Part shown: piece by piece, positions 1-6,955 of the stretch | Layout: every line of letters starts with the position of its first letter | Numbering within the stretch: the stretch's first letter is position 1 | Notes under the pieces: model-generated | What the model saw: only the letters and a program-made list of their open reading frames with translations | Database searches by the model: none | What the model was told of the DNA's origin: nothing | NCBI GenBank assembly: GCA_027886785.1 | Contig: JAPCJV010000019.1 | Coordinates: 1 to 12,168 of the forward strand | Direction of reading: 5' to 3' | Length of the DNA stretch: 12,168 bases | Source of the DNA: Nitrososphaerota archaeon | GTDB lineage: Archaea > Thermoproteota > Nitrososphaeria > Nitrososphaerales > CADDZS01 | Program-made: the position numbers and the translations under genes

Positions 1-2
1 CT

Positions 3-83
3 GAGCAGTCGAGAAAGGTATTGTCCATTAGCTCTGCCGTCGCAATTGGAATACTCGCTGTGCTGGATAATTCCAATCAGTAG
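3..83 (+). other. Possible C-terminal tail of a gene cut by the left edge
   Basis: One plus-strand frame is open from the window edge to a TAG at 81-83 and reads as a short tail with a hydrophobic stretch (SSAVAIGILAVL) before a polar end. It is only 26 codons, which is easily open by chance. I list it because the rest of the first 300 bases shows nothing better; no family can be named. Confidence 0.15.
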
Positions 84-287
84 CGACCTCTAAAGGTACA
101 AGCTCATTTCTCCCCTTTGCTAAATGCGATCGTTGAAACAGCCAGGCTCTCGAGGAGAATCCGCGAGAGAGACTAAGAATCACTTTTCGTCAGGCAAAAA
201 AATTGCTATAGTTCATTCCACCGAAGGGATCGGGCCTTGAGCTGCATATCATCTTCAAACTATCACTGAATTTGAACCTCCGATGAA
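84..287. other. Intergenic stretch, nothing recognised
   Basis: No convincing gene on either strand, no tRNA and no repeat. The minus-strand open frame that crosses 190-420 lies mostly antisense to vapB1 and has no recognisable domain. A short A-run followed by GCTATAG at about 196-212 is TATA-like, but it lies far upstream of any good start. Confidence 0.4.
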
Positions 288-295
288 CTTTTATC
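288..295 (+). promoter_or_regulatory. TATA-like element near the vapB1 start
   Basis: CTTTTATC here closely resembles the CTTTTTATC in front of vapB4. It lies downstream of the ATG at 283 and only about 12 bases before the ATG at 304, but about 36 before a TTG at 328. If it is the real TATA box, the true start of vapB1 is probably the TTG. No mapped transcript is available, so this is inference. Confidence 0.3.
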
Positions 296-303
296 GGGGA
301 AGT

Positions 304-615
304 ATGAAAATCATACTCCGTGTTAAATTGTCCGAACCTGAGATCGCCGTGGTAGGAACAAAGGGCCAGATTGTTATCCCGCAACGCCTGAGAACCAAGT
401 TGAACATCAAGCCAAATCACAGGATCGCCATCTACAGGAGGGGGGACAAATTGATACTAACAAAACTAGACGTTCCGTCTCTGGATGACAAGCTGAGTGC
501 CATATTTGCTCAAGTCGATGAACAGTACAGGGGAAAGAAGAGACCCACAGAAAAGGAGATACTAAAAGAGATTCAGGCTTTCAGGAGAGAGGTACGTACA
601 GCCAAGGTTCGCTGA
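304..615 (+). CDS. vapB1: AbrB/SpoVT-type antitoxin of VapBC pair 1
   Basis: A small DNA-binding antitoxin, expected to neutralise the PIN toxin encoded next to it and to repress its own operon. The swapped-hairpin AbrB core is clear (VVGTKGQIVIPQRLRTKLNI, then a second strand pair ending DKLILTKL). It is followed by a charged helical tail that would wrap the toxin. Possible starts are ATG 283, ATG 304 (GGGGA five to eight bases upstream) and TTG 328, which places the AbrB core about 12 residues from the N terminus. I use 304, but a TATA-like element at 288-295 favours 328. Its TGA is immediately followed by the ATG of the toxin gene, so the two are co-transcribed and probably translationally coupled. 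The family assignment is firm; the exact start is not. Confidence 0.85.
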   Translation: MKIILRVKLSEPEIAVVGTKGQIVIPQRLRTKLNIKPNHRIAIYRRGDKLILTKLDVPSLDDKLSAIFAQVDEQYRGKKRPTEKEILKEIQAFRREVRTAKVR

Positions 616-1035
616 ATGCCAAGGGTTGTACTGGATACTAATGTGCTCATCTCGGCGATCGTCGGTCACGGTACTCCACGGCGCCTAGTATTAGAATTGC
701 TCAAGCACCAAGTAGTGATAACTTCGAGGGAACTACTTGCCGAACTACTTGACGTGGTAGCTAGAGAAAAGTTCCGGGATATAGAGAAAAATCAAATAAA
801 TTCGTTTGTGGCAATTGTCGCAAGCAAGTCTTTGATTGTGAAGTTAAAGGGACAGCCGGATATTGTCAAAGATGACCCTGACGACAACGTGGTCCTCGCT
901 TCAGCCAAGGAAGGGAAGGCGGATTATATCGTATCTGGAGACCAACATCTACTGGATTTAAAACAGTTCAGAGGAATCAAGATTCTTTCAGTCAAAGAAA
1001 TGCTCGAGGTCATTAGATTCTTTGAAGATAAGTGA
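616..1035 (+). CDS. vapC1: PIN-domain toxin of VapBC pair 1 (COG1569-like)
   Basis: A predicted Mg2+-dependent ribonuclease, 139 residues, full length for its class. The N terminus MPRVVLDTNVLIS supplies the first acidic residue (D7), E43 is the likely second, and DDPDDN (86-91) with SGDQHLLDL (107-115) supplies the C-terminal acidic cluster. This DPDDN plus GDxxLL arrangement is typical of the 'putative toxin-antitoxin system toxin component, PIN family' proteins and differs from the other four toxins in this window. It starts with ATG directly after the antitoxin stop, with no spacer. Its 3' end converges on the TnpB remnant, only 7 bases separating the two stops. All catalytic positions appear intact. 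The RNA target cannot be predicted. Confidence 0.88.
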   Translation: MPRVVLDTNVLISAIVGHGTPRRLVLELLKHQVVITSRELLAELLDVVAREKFRDIEKNQINSFVAIVASKSLIVKLKGQPDIVKDDPDDNVVLASAKEGKADYIVSGDQHLLDLKQFRGIKILSVKEMLEVIRFFEDK

Positions 1036-1042
1036 CGTCCTC

Positions 1043-1255
1043 CTACGAATGAATTCGCAGGCTTCCCGCTTCCTCACCAATGCTTGCTATCCTCCTTAGA
1101 GATGGTAGAGGCAAATGCTCAGCGGGTGACAACCCTCCGTCCGAGGGCGGGCTTCTTTTCTGGATGCCAAGCCTCCTAATCAGTTTTGCAGAATTGAGAT
1201 CCCTTGATAGTTTGACCCCGCACTTTGGACATTCATGATTTCTATCGGAGATATT
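1043..1255 (-). pseudogene. C-terminal remnant of an IS200/IS605-type TnpB
   Basis: TnpB is the RNA-guided nuclease of IS200/IS605 elements. Read on the minus strand, this frame runs from the base after the proA stop to a TAG at 1043-1045. It gives SDRNHECPKCGVKLSRDLNSA, then IRRLG, and near the end EAGSLR. CPKCG is the second half of the TnpB zinc ribbon, and SRDLNSA matches the RDxNAA motif carrying the third RuvC aspartate. The EAGS tail is usual in archaeal TnpB. Everything before the second zinc knuckle is missing and no start codon exists, so only about 70 codons of a protein usually near 400 remain. No tnpA or intact element ends are visible. Confidence 0.75.
1133..1147 (-). ncRNA. Omega-RNA-like hairpin in the tnpB remnant
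   Basis: CCCTC at 1133-1137 pairs with GAGGG at 1143-1147 around a five-base loop. On the minus strand the stem is flanked by AAGCCCG and by GTTGTCAC. From memory, archaeal IS605 elements often carry a G/C-rich hairpin followed by TGTCAC near the 3' end of tnpB, where the omega guide RNA is made. With the nuclease gone, this is at most a relic. It could also be an accident of coding sequence. Confidence 0.35.
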
Positions 1256-2500
1256 CTAACCTCTCGTTTGACCGCTTCCTAGGATGAAATATTTTGTTGT
1301 TGTCAGATGCTGAACGCTCATCGGTCCCCGAGCATGAATTTTCTGCGTGCTAATTCCTATTTCCGCTCCCAGCCCGAATTGGTTGCCGTCCGTGAAGCGG
1401 GTAGACGCGTTCCAATAGACTGCCGCGGAATCTACCTGTTTGATGAAACGTTGGGCTTTCTCGAAATTCGAAGTTAGGATGGCTTCTGAGTTCCTTGATC
1501 CGTATTTGTTTATGTGGGCGATGGCCTCATCCATGCCGCTCACCACTCTTACGCCTATGATCAAATCCAAGTATTCAGTGTACCAGTCTTCCTCTGTGGC
1601 GAGCTTCACTTCTCCTGGAACGAATCTGGCGGTTTCCGCGTCTGCCCTAACTTCTACACCTTCAGCCCTCAGGGCGCGGATAGCAAGCGGAAGAAATCGT
1701 TTCGCTATGCCAGCGTGGACAAGGAGTTTTTCCGCAGCATTGCACGTTCCCGGTCTCTGGCACTTTGCATTGATTATGATTCGAATCGCCGTGTCGACCT
1801 CCGCATCTTCTTCAACGTAGATGTGACAATTTCCTGTCCCAGTCTCGATCACCGGAACTGAAGCTTTCTCCACCACGGTTTTTATCAGATCAGCCCCTCC
1901 TCTTGGGATCAAGACATCCACGTACTCTCTCATTTGCATGAGCTCTTCGGCGACACTTCTTTCAGTTGAGCTAACAGCCAGTATGGAATCGCTTGGCACT
2001 CCCCCATTGCCGAGAGCTTCTTTGAGCACTTCGACTATTGCCAAGTTCGAATTTATAGCATCTGATCCACCCCTGAGAATAACTGCGTTGCCCGATTTCA
2101 GACAGATACCGGCGGCATCCGAGGTGACATCTGGACGAGACTCGTAGATGACCCCGACCACACCGAGCGGGACGCGCAGTTGTCCTATCACGAGGCCGTT
2201 GGGCCTCGTCCATGTGCTCAATATAGTACCGATTGGATCGGGCAATGCGGCAACTTCCCTCAAGCACTTTGCCATGCTCTTGATCTTGCGCTCATCTAAG
2301 ACCAATCTGTCCAGAAGAGCAAGTTTCAATCCTTTTGATTTTGCACTTTCGACATCCTTTCGATTGGCAGCAAGTATTCTTTCCGAATTATTTTCGAGAG
2401 CGATCGCCATCTTCTGAAGCGCTCCGTTTTTCTTTTCTGTCGGAAGTTGGGCCAGCTCAAGTGAGGCAGCCTTCGCTCTCTTCCCAATGTCGATCAGCAA
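1256..2500 (-). CDS. proA: Gamma-glutamyl phosphate reductase (glutamate-5-semialdehyde dehydrogenase)
   Basis: Second enzyme of proline synthesis: NADPH-dependent reduction of glutamyl 5-phosphate to glutamate 5-semialdehyde, in the cytoplasm. At 414 residues it matches the usual length of about 417. It has the aldehyde dehydrogenase fold. PLGVVGVIYESRPDVTSDAA (111-130) lies in the cofactor domain. NAKCQRPGTCNAAEKLLVH (244-262) carries the predicted catalytic cysteine C253. HARGPMSV and the C-terminal GSGQTRG are standard. The start is TTG, preceded by AGAGG with four bases of spacing, and overlaps the proB stop by 7 bases (TTGCTGA), so expression is probably coupled. A TnpB scrap begins right after the stop, but the C terminus looks normal. 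No defect is seen. Confidence 0.96.
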   Translation of the reverse strand: MLIDIGKRAKAASLELAQLPTEKKNGALQKMAIALENNSERILAANRKDVESAKSKGLKLALLDRLVLDERKIKSMAKCLREVAALPDPIGTILSTWTRPNGLVIGQLRVPLGVVGVIYESRPDVTSDAAGICLKSGNAVILRGGSDAINSNLAIVEVLKEALGNGGVPSDSILAVSSTERSVAEELMQMREYVDVLIPRGGADLIKTVVEKASVPVIETGTGNCHIYVEEDAEVDTAIRIIINAKCQRPGTCNAAEKLLVHAGIAKRFLPLAIRALRAEGVEVRADAETARFVPGEVKLATEEDWYTEYLDLIIGVRVVSGMDEAIAHINKYGSRNSEAILTSNFEKAQRFIKQVDSAAVYWNASTRFTDGNQFGLGAEIGISTQKIHARGPMSVQHLTTTKYFILGSGQTRG

Positions 2501-3651
2501 AGTTCCTCTGCTTCCCTTCCCTTAACCGTCAAAAGGATCTTTTTTCGTAAAACGATTTCTTTTGATCTAGCGTTGCCTAGGCGTTTCCTGATCTCTGACA
2601 CTTGCAAACCCTTCAACGTGTTTATCTCGTCGCTGTTGTAGTTAGGATTGCCTTTCGCGAATTCCGAATTGTCGGGACCCATAATGGAAACGACGTCCCC
2701 GACCCTGAAATGGCCCTCAACCTTAGTAATTCCCACTGCAAGAAGACTTGATCCTTCCAAAATGGCTCTCTTAGCACCTTCATTCACCCAGATCTGCCCC
2801 TTTACCGAAGCGCCGAAGGCTAACCACGTTTTTACGGCAGGCATTCTACCACGCGCTCTAAAGTAGGTTCCAACGCCCTCTTTCCCAGCGAGAATATCGA
2901 GTATCACGTTTTCCCTTCGGCTGTTGGCGATCACCACAGGAATACCCCCTTTCGTCGCAATTTCCGCCGCTTTTATTTTGCTTTGCATCCCCCCCTTGCC
3001 AACTGAGCTTTTTCCGTCGATCGATGCATTCTTGAGTCCCGAAGTTATATCGTCAACGTTTTTGATCATGACCGCTTCTGGGTTCCGTGGGTTCATAGTG
3101 TACAAACCATCGACATCGGACAGTATTATGAGAATGTCTGCCCTAATTGCATTGGCTACAAGAGCAGAAAGGATGTCGTTGTCGCTAAAGTTCACCTTGA
3201 ATCCTTCACTGACAGACTTCAGCTCATCAACTGAGGTCACGTCGTTCTCGTTCACCACCGGCACCAAGCCCATTTTCAGGAGCATTTTCAAAACGTTGCA
3301 GGTGTGCAGATAGGATCCTCTGTTGGACAGGTCCTCTGCTGTGAGCAAGATCTGCGCGACTTTGACTCCATGTGGCTTGAACAGCTCGCGGTATTTTGCC
3401 ATCAAAACGCTTTGACCGGTCGCTGCCGAGACCTGCCGAAAGACGATATCGTGGTTTGGTTTTCGAGCGAGGCCTAGTTCGGCGATTCCAGCTGCCACCG
3501 CGCCAGATGTCACGAGGACTACTTTGTAACTTCTCTTTAGGGCACCTGCTATTTGATCAGCTAGTCTGCGCATTTCCTCTTCATCTAGTTTCCCCTCTTT
3601 AGTGGAAAGAGAGCTCGTTCCGACTTTCACCACAGCCAAACCTGAAGTCAT
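2494..3651 (-). CDS. proB: Glutamate 5-kinase with PUA domain
   Basis: First enzyme of proline synthesis: ATP-dependent phosphorylation of glutamate to glutamyl 5-phosphate, normally the feedback-controlled step. The amino-acid-kinase domain covers about 5-262, with VVKVGTSSL (K9), VTSGAVAAG (48-55), NENDVTS (134-140), SDNDILSAL (156-164), LSDVDGLYTMNPR (177-189) and GKGGMQSKIKAAE (218-230). A PUA domain follows at about 275-360 (GQIWVNEGAKRAILEG, HFRVGDVV, YNSDEI). It is 385 residues against 367 in E. coli. The segment between NEND and SDND is a few residues longer than the E. coli protein. It is first in the operon, followed by overlapping proA. The partner proC is not in view. Confidence 0.96.
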   Translation of the reverse strand: MTSGLAVVKVGTSSLSTKEGKLDEEEMRRLADQIAGALKRSYKVVLVTSGAVAAGIAELGLARKPNHDIVFRQVSAATGQSVLMAKYRELFKPHGVKVAQILLTAEDLSNRGSYLHTCNVLKMLLKMGLVPVVNENDVTSVDELKSVSEGFKVNFSDNDILSALVANAIRADILIILSDVDGLYTMNPRNPEAVMIKNVDDITSGLKNASIDGKSSVGKGGMQSKIKAAEIATKGGIPVVIANSRRENVILDILAGKEGVGTYFRARGRMPAVKTWLAFGASVKGQIWVNEGAKRAILEGSSLLAVGITKVEGHFRVGDVVSIMGPDNSEFAKGNPNYNSDEINTLKGLQVSEIRKRLGNARSKEIVLRKKILLTVKGREAEELC

Positions 3652-4071
3652 GATTGATTCTTCACGCTCTCATTCAGATGTCTTTCGAGATTCCAGCTTG
3701 CGGTTCGCCGAGCTAAAAAGTTGTTTCCTCTATGATCTCGGCTGTCACGCTGAAAATGATGATGGCAAAAACCCGACTCGTTCAAAATCTCGGACTTTCG
3801 TTTTTTTGGGAGCGTTTTCTAATCATAGAGCGATTGCAAAGTTTCAATTGAAATCTTACAAGAAGTACTGAAACAAATACGAAAGACCTAAGGGCCATCG
3901 CAAGTGGGGGGAGAAATTGGCTAGCTAGTTTTCTACAATAGCTTAGACAAGGATCGCGAGGTCTTTGTCATCCATCGGTGACTCGGAAAGAGGCCTCAAC
4001 CATTTCCTACAGATTGGTAGTAATTCCCTATTAGTACGAGTGTCTAGTAAGTTTCGGGATGGAATAAAATC
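3652..4071. other. Divergent intergenic region between proB and vapB2
   Basis: These 420 bases separate two divergently read units and should hold both promoters. The plus-strand open frame crossing 3602-3871 begins antisense inside proB and has no recognisable domain, so I do not call it. A seven-T run lies near 3801-3807. GTTTCA at 3841-3846 and TGAAAC at 3869-3874 form an imperfect inverted pair, but there is only one copy. No RNA gene was found. Confidence 0.5.
3713..3720 (-). promoter_or_regulatory. Possible TATA box for proBA
   Basis: On the minus strand CTTTTTAG lies centred about 65 bases before the proB ATG. If it is used, it would give a leader of roughly 35 to 40 bases. No better TATA-like stretch is apparent nearer the start. 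Weak evidence. Confidence 0.22.
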
Positions 4072-4323
4072 ATGGCGTCCGCGACTGTTACTAGGCATTC
4101 TCAGGTTACAATACCAAAGGAAATACGCGAGGCGGTAGGAATAATCGAAGGCGATAAAGTGAAGATGAAGGTAGTTGACGGGAAAAAGATAATGATCGAG
4201 AAGGCAGACGAAGACGTGTGGAAAGAATGTACCGATTTTTTGCCTGAAGACTTTGAAAAGTTGATGGCGTCTCTCCGGGCCGACTCGAGGAATAGATTCA
4301 AGCGTCTTGGGCTAGTTCCTTAA
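4072..4323 (+). CDS. vapB2: AbrB/MazE-type antitoxin of VapBC pair 2
   Basis: An 83-residue antitoxin and presumed autorepressor. The AbrB fold is plain: TVTRHSQVTIPKEIREAVGI (4-23), then GDKVKMKVVDGKKIMIEKA as the second half. A 35-residue acidic-then-basic tail should bind the toxin. ATG 4072 is the natural start, giving four residues before the first strand. The upstream sequence has GGGATGG about ten bases before the ATG, and only weak TATA-like candidates. Only one base separates its TAA from the toxin's TTG start. The antitoxin looks intact even though its toxin gene carries a frameshift, as expected if the antitoxin is retained, or if the toxin break is recent or is a sequencing error. 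Confidence 0.85.
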   Translation: MASATVTRHSQVTIPKEIREAVGIIEGDKVKMKVVDGKKIMIEKADEDVWKECTDFLPEDFEKLMASLRADSRNRFKRLGLVP

Positions 4324-4324
4324 T

Positions 4325-4781
4325 TTGAGTAACAAAAGGAAGACAGAAATAAGAAAAGTCCTAGTCGATACCTCAATAATAGTCGACGTGGATAGAGGAA
4401 AGGAAAATGTAATAGATCTCTGTAAACAATTAACGCGCACAAATAACGCGCTGATCAGTACGGTAAGCGTTTCGGAAGTATTGACAGGATCGTATCTACG
4501 GAAAGATTACAGCAGGGCCGTAGAGAAAGCAGAAAAAGTGCTCGGTCAATTTACCTGGGTCCCGCTCAATGACGAGATCGCAAAATTGACTGCGCAGCTT
4601 AACGCATACTTGATCAAAGGGACTGCCTATTGAATACCAAGATGTTGCCATCGCCGCCACTTCTCTGGCGGAGCGTTGCGATGTGCTTATGACGGAAAAC
4701 AAGAATCGTTTTGCGAGAATTCCTAAGCTAAAAGGCAAGGTAATGACTCCCCAAGACCTCTTAGAGAAATATCCTATTTAG
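4325..4781 (+). pseudogene. vapC2: PIN-domain toxin of VapBC pair 2, frameshifted
   Basis: From a TTG start the first frame encodes the N-terminal two thirds of a PIN RNase (KVLVDTSIIVDV, D15; STVSVSEVLTG, E51; then NAYLIKGTAY) and stops at 4631-4633. The rest lies in another frame through to TAG 4779-4781: LPIEYQDVAIAATSLAERC, LMTENKNRF, then KVMTPQDLLEKYPI. The joint lies in AAAGGGACTGCC at about 4618-4629. Removing one base (a G, or the A) gives KGLPIEYQDVAIAA, the normal family sequence, and about 151 residues in total. The 102-residue product lacks the third and fourth active-site positions, so it should be inactive. The rest of the gene shows no other damage. That fits a recent mutation, a sequencing error in a G-run, or less likely programmed frameshifting. 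Confidence 0.82.
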
Positions 4782-4974
4782 ACGTGAGATCGATCTCAAA
4801 ATAAAAACGACGATTATAGTTTTCAACTTGACCGCTGAAGTTTTCGTAAACCCCGTACAAACAAAACTCGACGCTGCATATTACGAATGAGCTATCGTTA
4901 TCACCTATATCATCCGGGTAAACGCCTACGTCATACGGAGTCGAGCCGGTGATGCCTTGGAGAAAGGGAGGATT
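4774..4974 (-). pseudogene. Unidentified minus-strand remnant
   Basis: A minus-strand frame is open for 66 codons from just after a TAG (4975-4977) to a TAG at 4774-4776, which overlaps the last bases of vapC2. The peptide has protein-like character: YDVGVYPDDIGDNDSSFV, then VEFCLYGVYENFSGQVENYN, ending RRFYFEIDLTSK. There is no ATG, GTG or TTG near the front; the first TTG is about 39 codons in. It therefore reads as the C-terminal end of a gene whose front was lost. I do not recognise the family. A chance opening cannot be excluded. Confidence 0.3.
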
Positions 4975-5176
4975 CTATGACCGAAATGTAATTTTTTGCC
5001 TATGCCATAGAAAATTTGCTACCAAATATGACTTGGTACCTAGTTTTTTTGTCAAAATGGACCTAATAGAATAGGCGACAGGGGCCCTTTGGAGGAGAGC
5101 GACGTCAAGAGATCAGCGACATCGACGACAGACTCCATATGTGTTGGGTTGTCGTTCATTTTCAAGTGGTTGCTGA
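4975..5176. other. Intergenic stretch before the first epimerase relic
   Basis: No gene is recognised. It contains a short inverted repeat followed by a T-run (listed separately) and otherwise AT-rich sequence without a stable open frame. Confidence 0.4.
5020..5050 (+). terminator. Stem-loop plus T-run, possible terminator
   Basis: TACCAA at 5020-5025 pairs with TTGGTA at 5033-5038 around a seven-base loop. A run of seven T follows at 5044-5050, five bases after the stem. This could end plus-strand transcripts from vapBC2, although it lies about 240 bases past the toxin stop. Archaea can terminate on the T-run alone. The stem is short, so support is modest. Confidence 0.3.
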
Positions 5177-5437
5177 TCATTCAGGTGTAGGAACAACCGT
5201 TTGCCTCGTCATACACGGCGGATGCGAACACAAATATGAGATCCAGTATTCTATTGCTCAACATCGCTTCGAGTACATTTAGAGTCTCTACCAGATTATT
5301 GTCCAGGTCAGTCCTACGATCTTTCAGGCTAGCCTCATCAAAGCACGAGCCGCCATGTGAAAGACCGCGTCGCATCCTTTAGAAATTGCTTTGACGGATT
5401 CGAGATCGCGGATGTCGCCTTCAATAATTTTCAGATC
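5177..5437 (-). pseudogene. Decayed NDP-sugar epimerase fragment, copy 1
   Basis: Read on the minus strand this is the middle of an extended short-chain dehydrogenase of the UDP-glucose 4-epimerase class: KIIEGDIRDLESVKAISKGC then DAVFHMAARALMRASLKDR, DLDNNLVETLNVLEAMLSN, and ASAVYDEA followed by a VPTPE-like end. In the family this region covers the NAD-contacting GDIRD, FHLAA and SSAVYG strands. The N-terminal glycine loop and the catalytic YxxxK are both absent. One base is missing at the MRAS position (about 5335) and one extra base follows DEA, just before a TGA, so no single frame encodes it. About 81 codons survive of a protein normally near 310. A sister fragment lies at 8837-9075 in the same orientation. 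Confidence 0.75.
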
Positions 5438-5514
5438 CTAACTATTTTTTGATGTGTGCATGCCTAGTTTTCGAAAGCTTTTCCTAGGGCTAGAATCACC
5501 ACGAATATTGTCGA

Positions 5515-6495
5515 ATGCGATTCATTGCCCTAGTCGGTGTGATCATTGCTTCTTTAGTTGCCGGGTCCGTTGTCACCTACATCCTCCTGCGTGGCTCTAG
5601 TCCTGAAATAGTCTCCACCACGGAAACTTCTTTTGCCTCAAACTTCACTTTCAGCGAAACAAGCGCGCTGGCCTATTTCAAGAACTTGAACACAACGACA
5701 GGTCTTTTGAGAGACTATCATAACGATGTTCAAATTTTTCTCGCCGACGATCAAGCCCTGGACTACAACGCCCTAAAAGATTTGTATGCGTCCACGCGAG
5801 ATCCGAGTGCTCTCGGGCTTGCAAACCAAATCAACTCTTCGATCTCCCAAAATTACGACGGGATGTACAAATACTGGAACCCAGTGTTCACCCTTTTCGG
5901 GCACTATCCCTCCGATAGCGTGTGGAACGTTACCACGGGCTACAATCGAGTATTTGGAAATGACAGCGGTTACTTGATCGAAGCCACGATCTTTCCCACG
6001 AACCAGTCTCATCCGATGGAACTCAAACAATATGCCGACGTCGCAGTATACTACATCATCTGGAACATCCTTGTTGCGAACACCACCGGACCGAGCGGAC
6101 CCAACTTGTTCAATGCGGTGGGCGCCTTCAACGCTCTCCAAACCGAGTGCATAAACTACGGCTGCCAGGATGCGGGATACTTCTCGCCCGGCGTTCCTTC
6201 TAACGTGGTATATTCTTCGTATAAGATCGCGCTAGATCTGATTGCTTACAAGGAACTGCAGGCAACGAGCCTCTTCAAGGACATAAACAATGCGTACACA
6301 AACGAAACGATCAATCACCTCCTCTACGTCGCAGGTCAACTGCAGGCGCCGGACGGCGGAGTCTACACCAGTTACAACGCTTACGGACAAAACATTGTCC
6401 CGTTCGGTTTGGGTTCATACTCGGCAGAAAACGGGGAGACCACCGCGCTATTTGAACTCGCATTCCATCTATGGAGTACAGGGCATCTGACATGA
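5515..6495 (+). CDS. Membrane-anchored exported protein of unknown function
   Basis: A 326-residue protein with one N-terminal membrane helix (about 3-25, IALVGVIIASLVAGSVVTYILL). The rest is predicted outside the cell. There is no lipobox cysteine, so an uncleaved anchor or class I signal is likely. The outer part is rich in Asn, Tyr and Ser. By eye it has eight N-glycosylation sequons (NFT, NTT, NSS, NVT, NDS, NQS, NTT, NET), consistent with an archaeal surface protein. It has two cysteines close together (TECINYGCQ). The C-terminal part (YVAGQLQAPDGGVYTSY, then AENGETTALFELAFHLWS) recalls helical toroid glycosidase or prenyltransferase-like repeats, but I cannot assign a family. The start ATG lies just before the membrane helix. 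It sits alone between the epimerase relic and vapBC3, with no visible partner. Confidence 0.8.
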   Translation: MRFIALVGVIIASLVAGSVVTYILLRGSSPEIVSTTETSFASNFTFSETSALAYFKNLNTTTGLLRDYHNDVQIFLADDQALDYNALKDLYASTRDPSALGLANQINSSISQNYDGMYKYWNPVFTLFGHYPSDSVWNVTTGYNRVFGNDSGYLIEATIFPTNQSHPMELKQYADVAVYYIIWNILVANTTGPSGPNLFNAVGAFNALQTECINYGCQDAGYFSPGVPSNVVYSSYKIALDLIAYKELQATSLFKDINNAYTNETINHLLYVAGQLQAPDGGVYTSYNAYGQNIVPFGLGSYSAENGETTALFELAFHLWSTGHLT

Positions 6496-6637
6496 GACTC
6501 GTTCCTGTCATTTTCTAGTCTTGTTTTGAGACTTGCCACGGAAATGTCTCTGACAGAGATCATTAGAAATAGCTCAGAGCGGGGGATCGCAAGCGGAAGG
6601 AAACCAATAGGATGCCCAGCGAGAGTGTGCCCGGGGA

Positions 6638-6649
6638 AAATTCTTAAGA
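6638..6649 (+). promoter_or_regulatory. BRE/TATA-like element before vapB3
   Basis: GGGGAAAA followed by TTCTTAAG resembles an archaeal BRE plus TATA pair. It is centred about 37 bases before the ATG at 6682, leaving room for a leader of roughly ten bases. A GGGGA close to the ATG could serve as a ribosome binding site. Inference from sequence only. Confidence 0.35.
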
Positions 6650-6681
6650 GTGGGGAAAAGTACCTAGAATGGGGAAATGCA

Positions 6682-6933
6682 ATGGCACAGGTATCAAAAG
6701 TCGACGACCGAGGCAGAATCAAGTTATCAAAAGAATTAGCCGCGCCAGGAAGCTCAGTAGTGATTATTGACGCGCAGACATATTTTCTGGGCATACCTAT
6801 CGGATCTAATCCGCTGCGAGAGTCTGGTTCATGGATGAAGACGAAGGAATCCGTAAAGAGGTTGAAGATGATTGCAGAAAACGAAGCAATCAACGATGCG
6901 AAAGCTAGAGCCGTGCGCCATAAACAACAGTAA
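6682..6933 (+). CDS. vapB3: AbrB-family antitoxin of VapBC pair 3
   Basis: An 83-residue antitoxin from the ATG at 6682. The frame is open upstream to 6526, but the 52 extra residues have no domain character and would cross the TATA-like element, so I take the inner start. The N-terminal half is an AbrB-like hairpin with a divergent signature (SKVDDRGRIKLSKEL in place of the usual GQVTIPKEL). A YFLGIPIGSNPLRESGSW segment and a long charged helix (SVKRLKMIAENEAINDAKAR) follow, which I recognise from an archaeal VapB group. A 22-base gap leads to the PIN gene. It should neutralise that toxin and repress the pair. Confidence 0.78.
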   Translation: MAQVSKVDDRGRIKLSKELAAPGSSVVIIDAQTYFLGIPIGSNPLRESGSWMKTKESVKRLKMIAENEAINDAKARAVRHKQQ

Positions 6934-6955
6934 CTTGAGAAGTGTCGATCTTTAA

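Noticed and set aside
1440..2550. Several plus-strand open frames opposite proA
   Set aside because: The minus frame is a complete ProA with its active-site cysteine; the plus frames have no domain character.
3602..3871. 89-codon plus-strand frame reaching into the proB-vapB2 gap
   Set aside because: It starts antisense inside proB and has no promoter or motif, so chance is the simpler explanation.
3841..3874. GTTTCA and TGAAAC pair that looks like the ends of an archaeal CRISPR repeat
   Set aside because: There is only one copy, no second repeat at spacer distance and no cas gene in the window.
6526..6681. 52-residue N-terminal extension of vapB3
   Set aside because: The extension has no domain character and includes the likely promoter; the inner ATG gives a normal antitoxin length.
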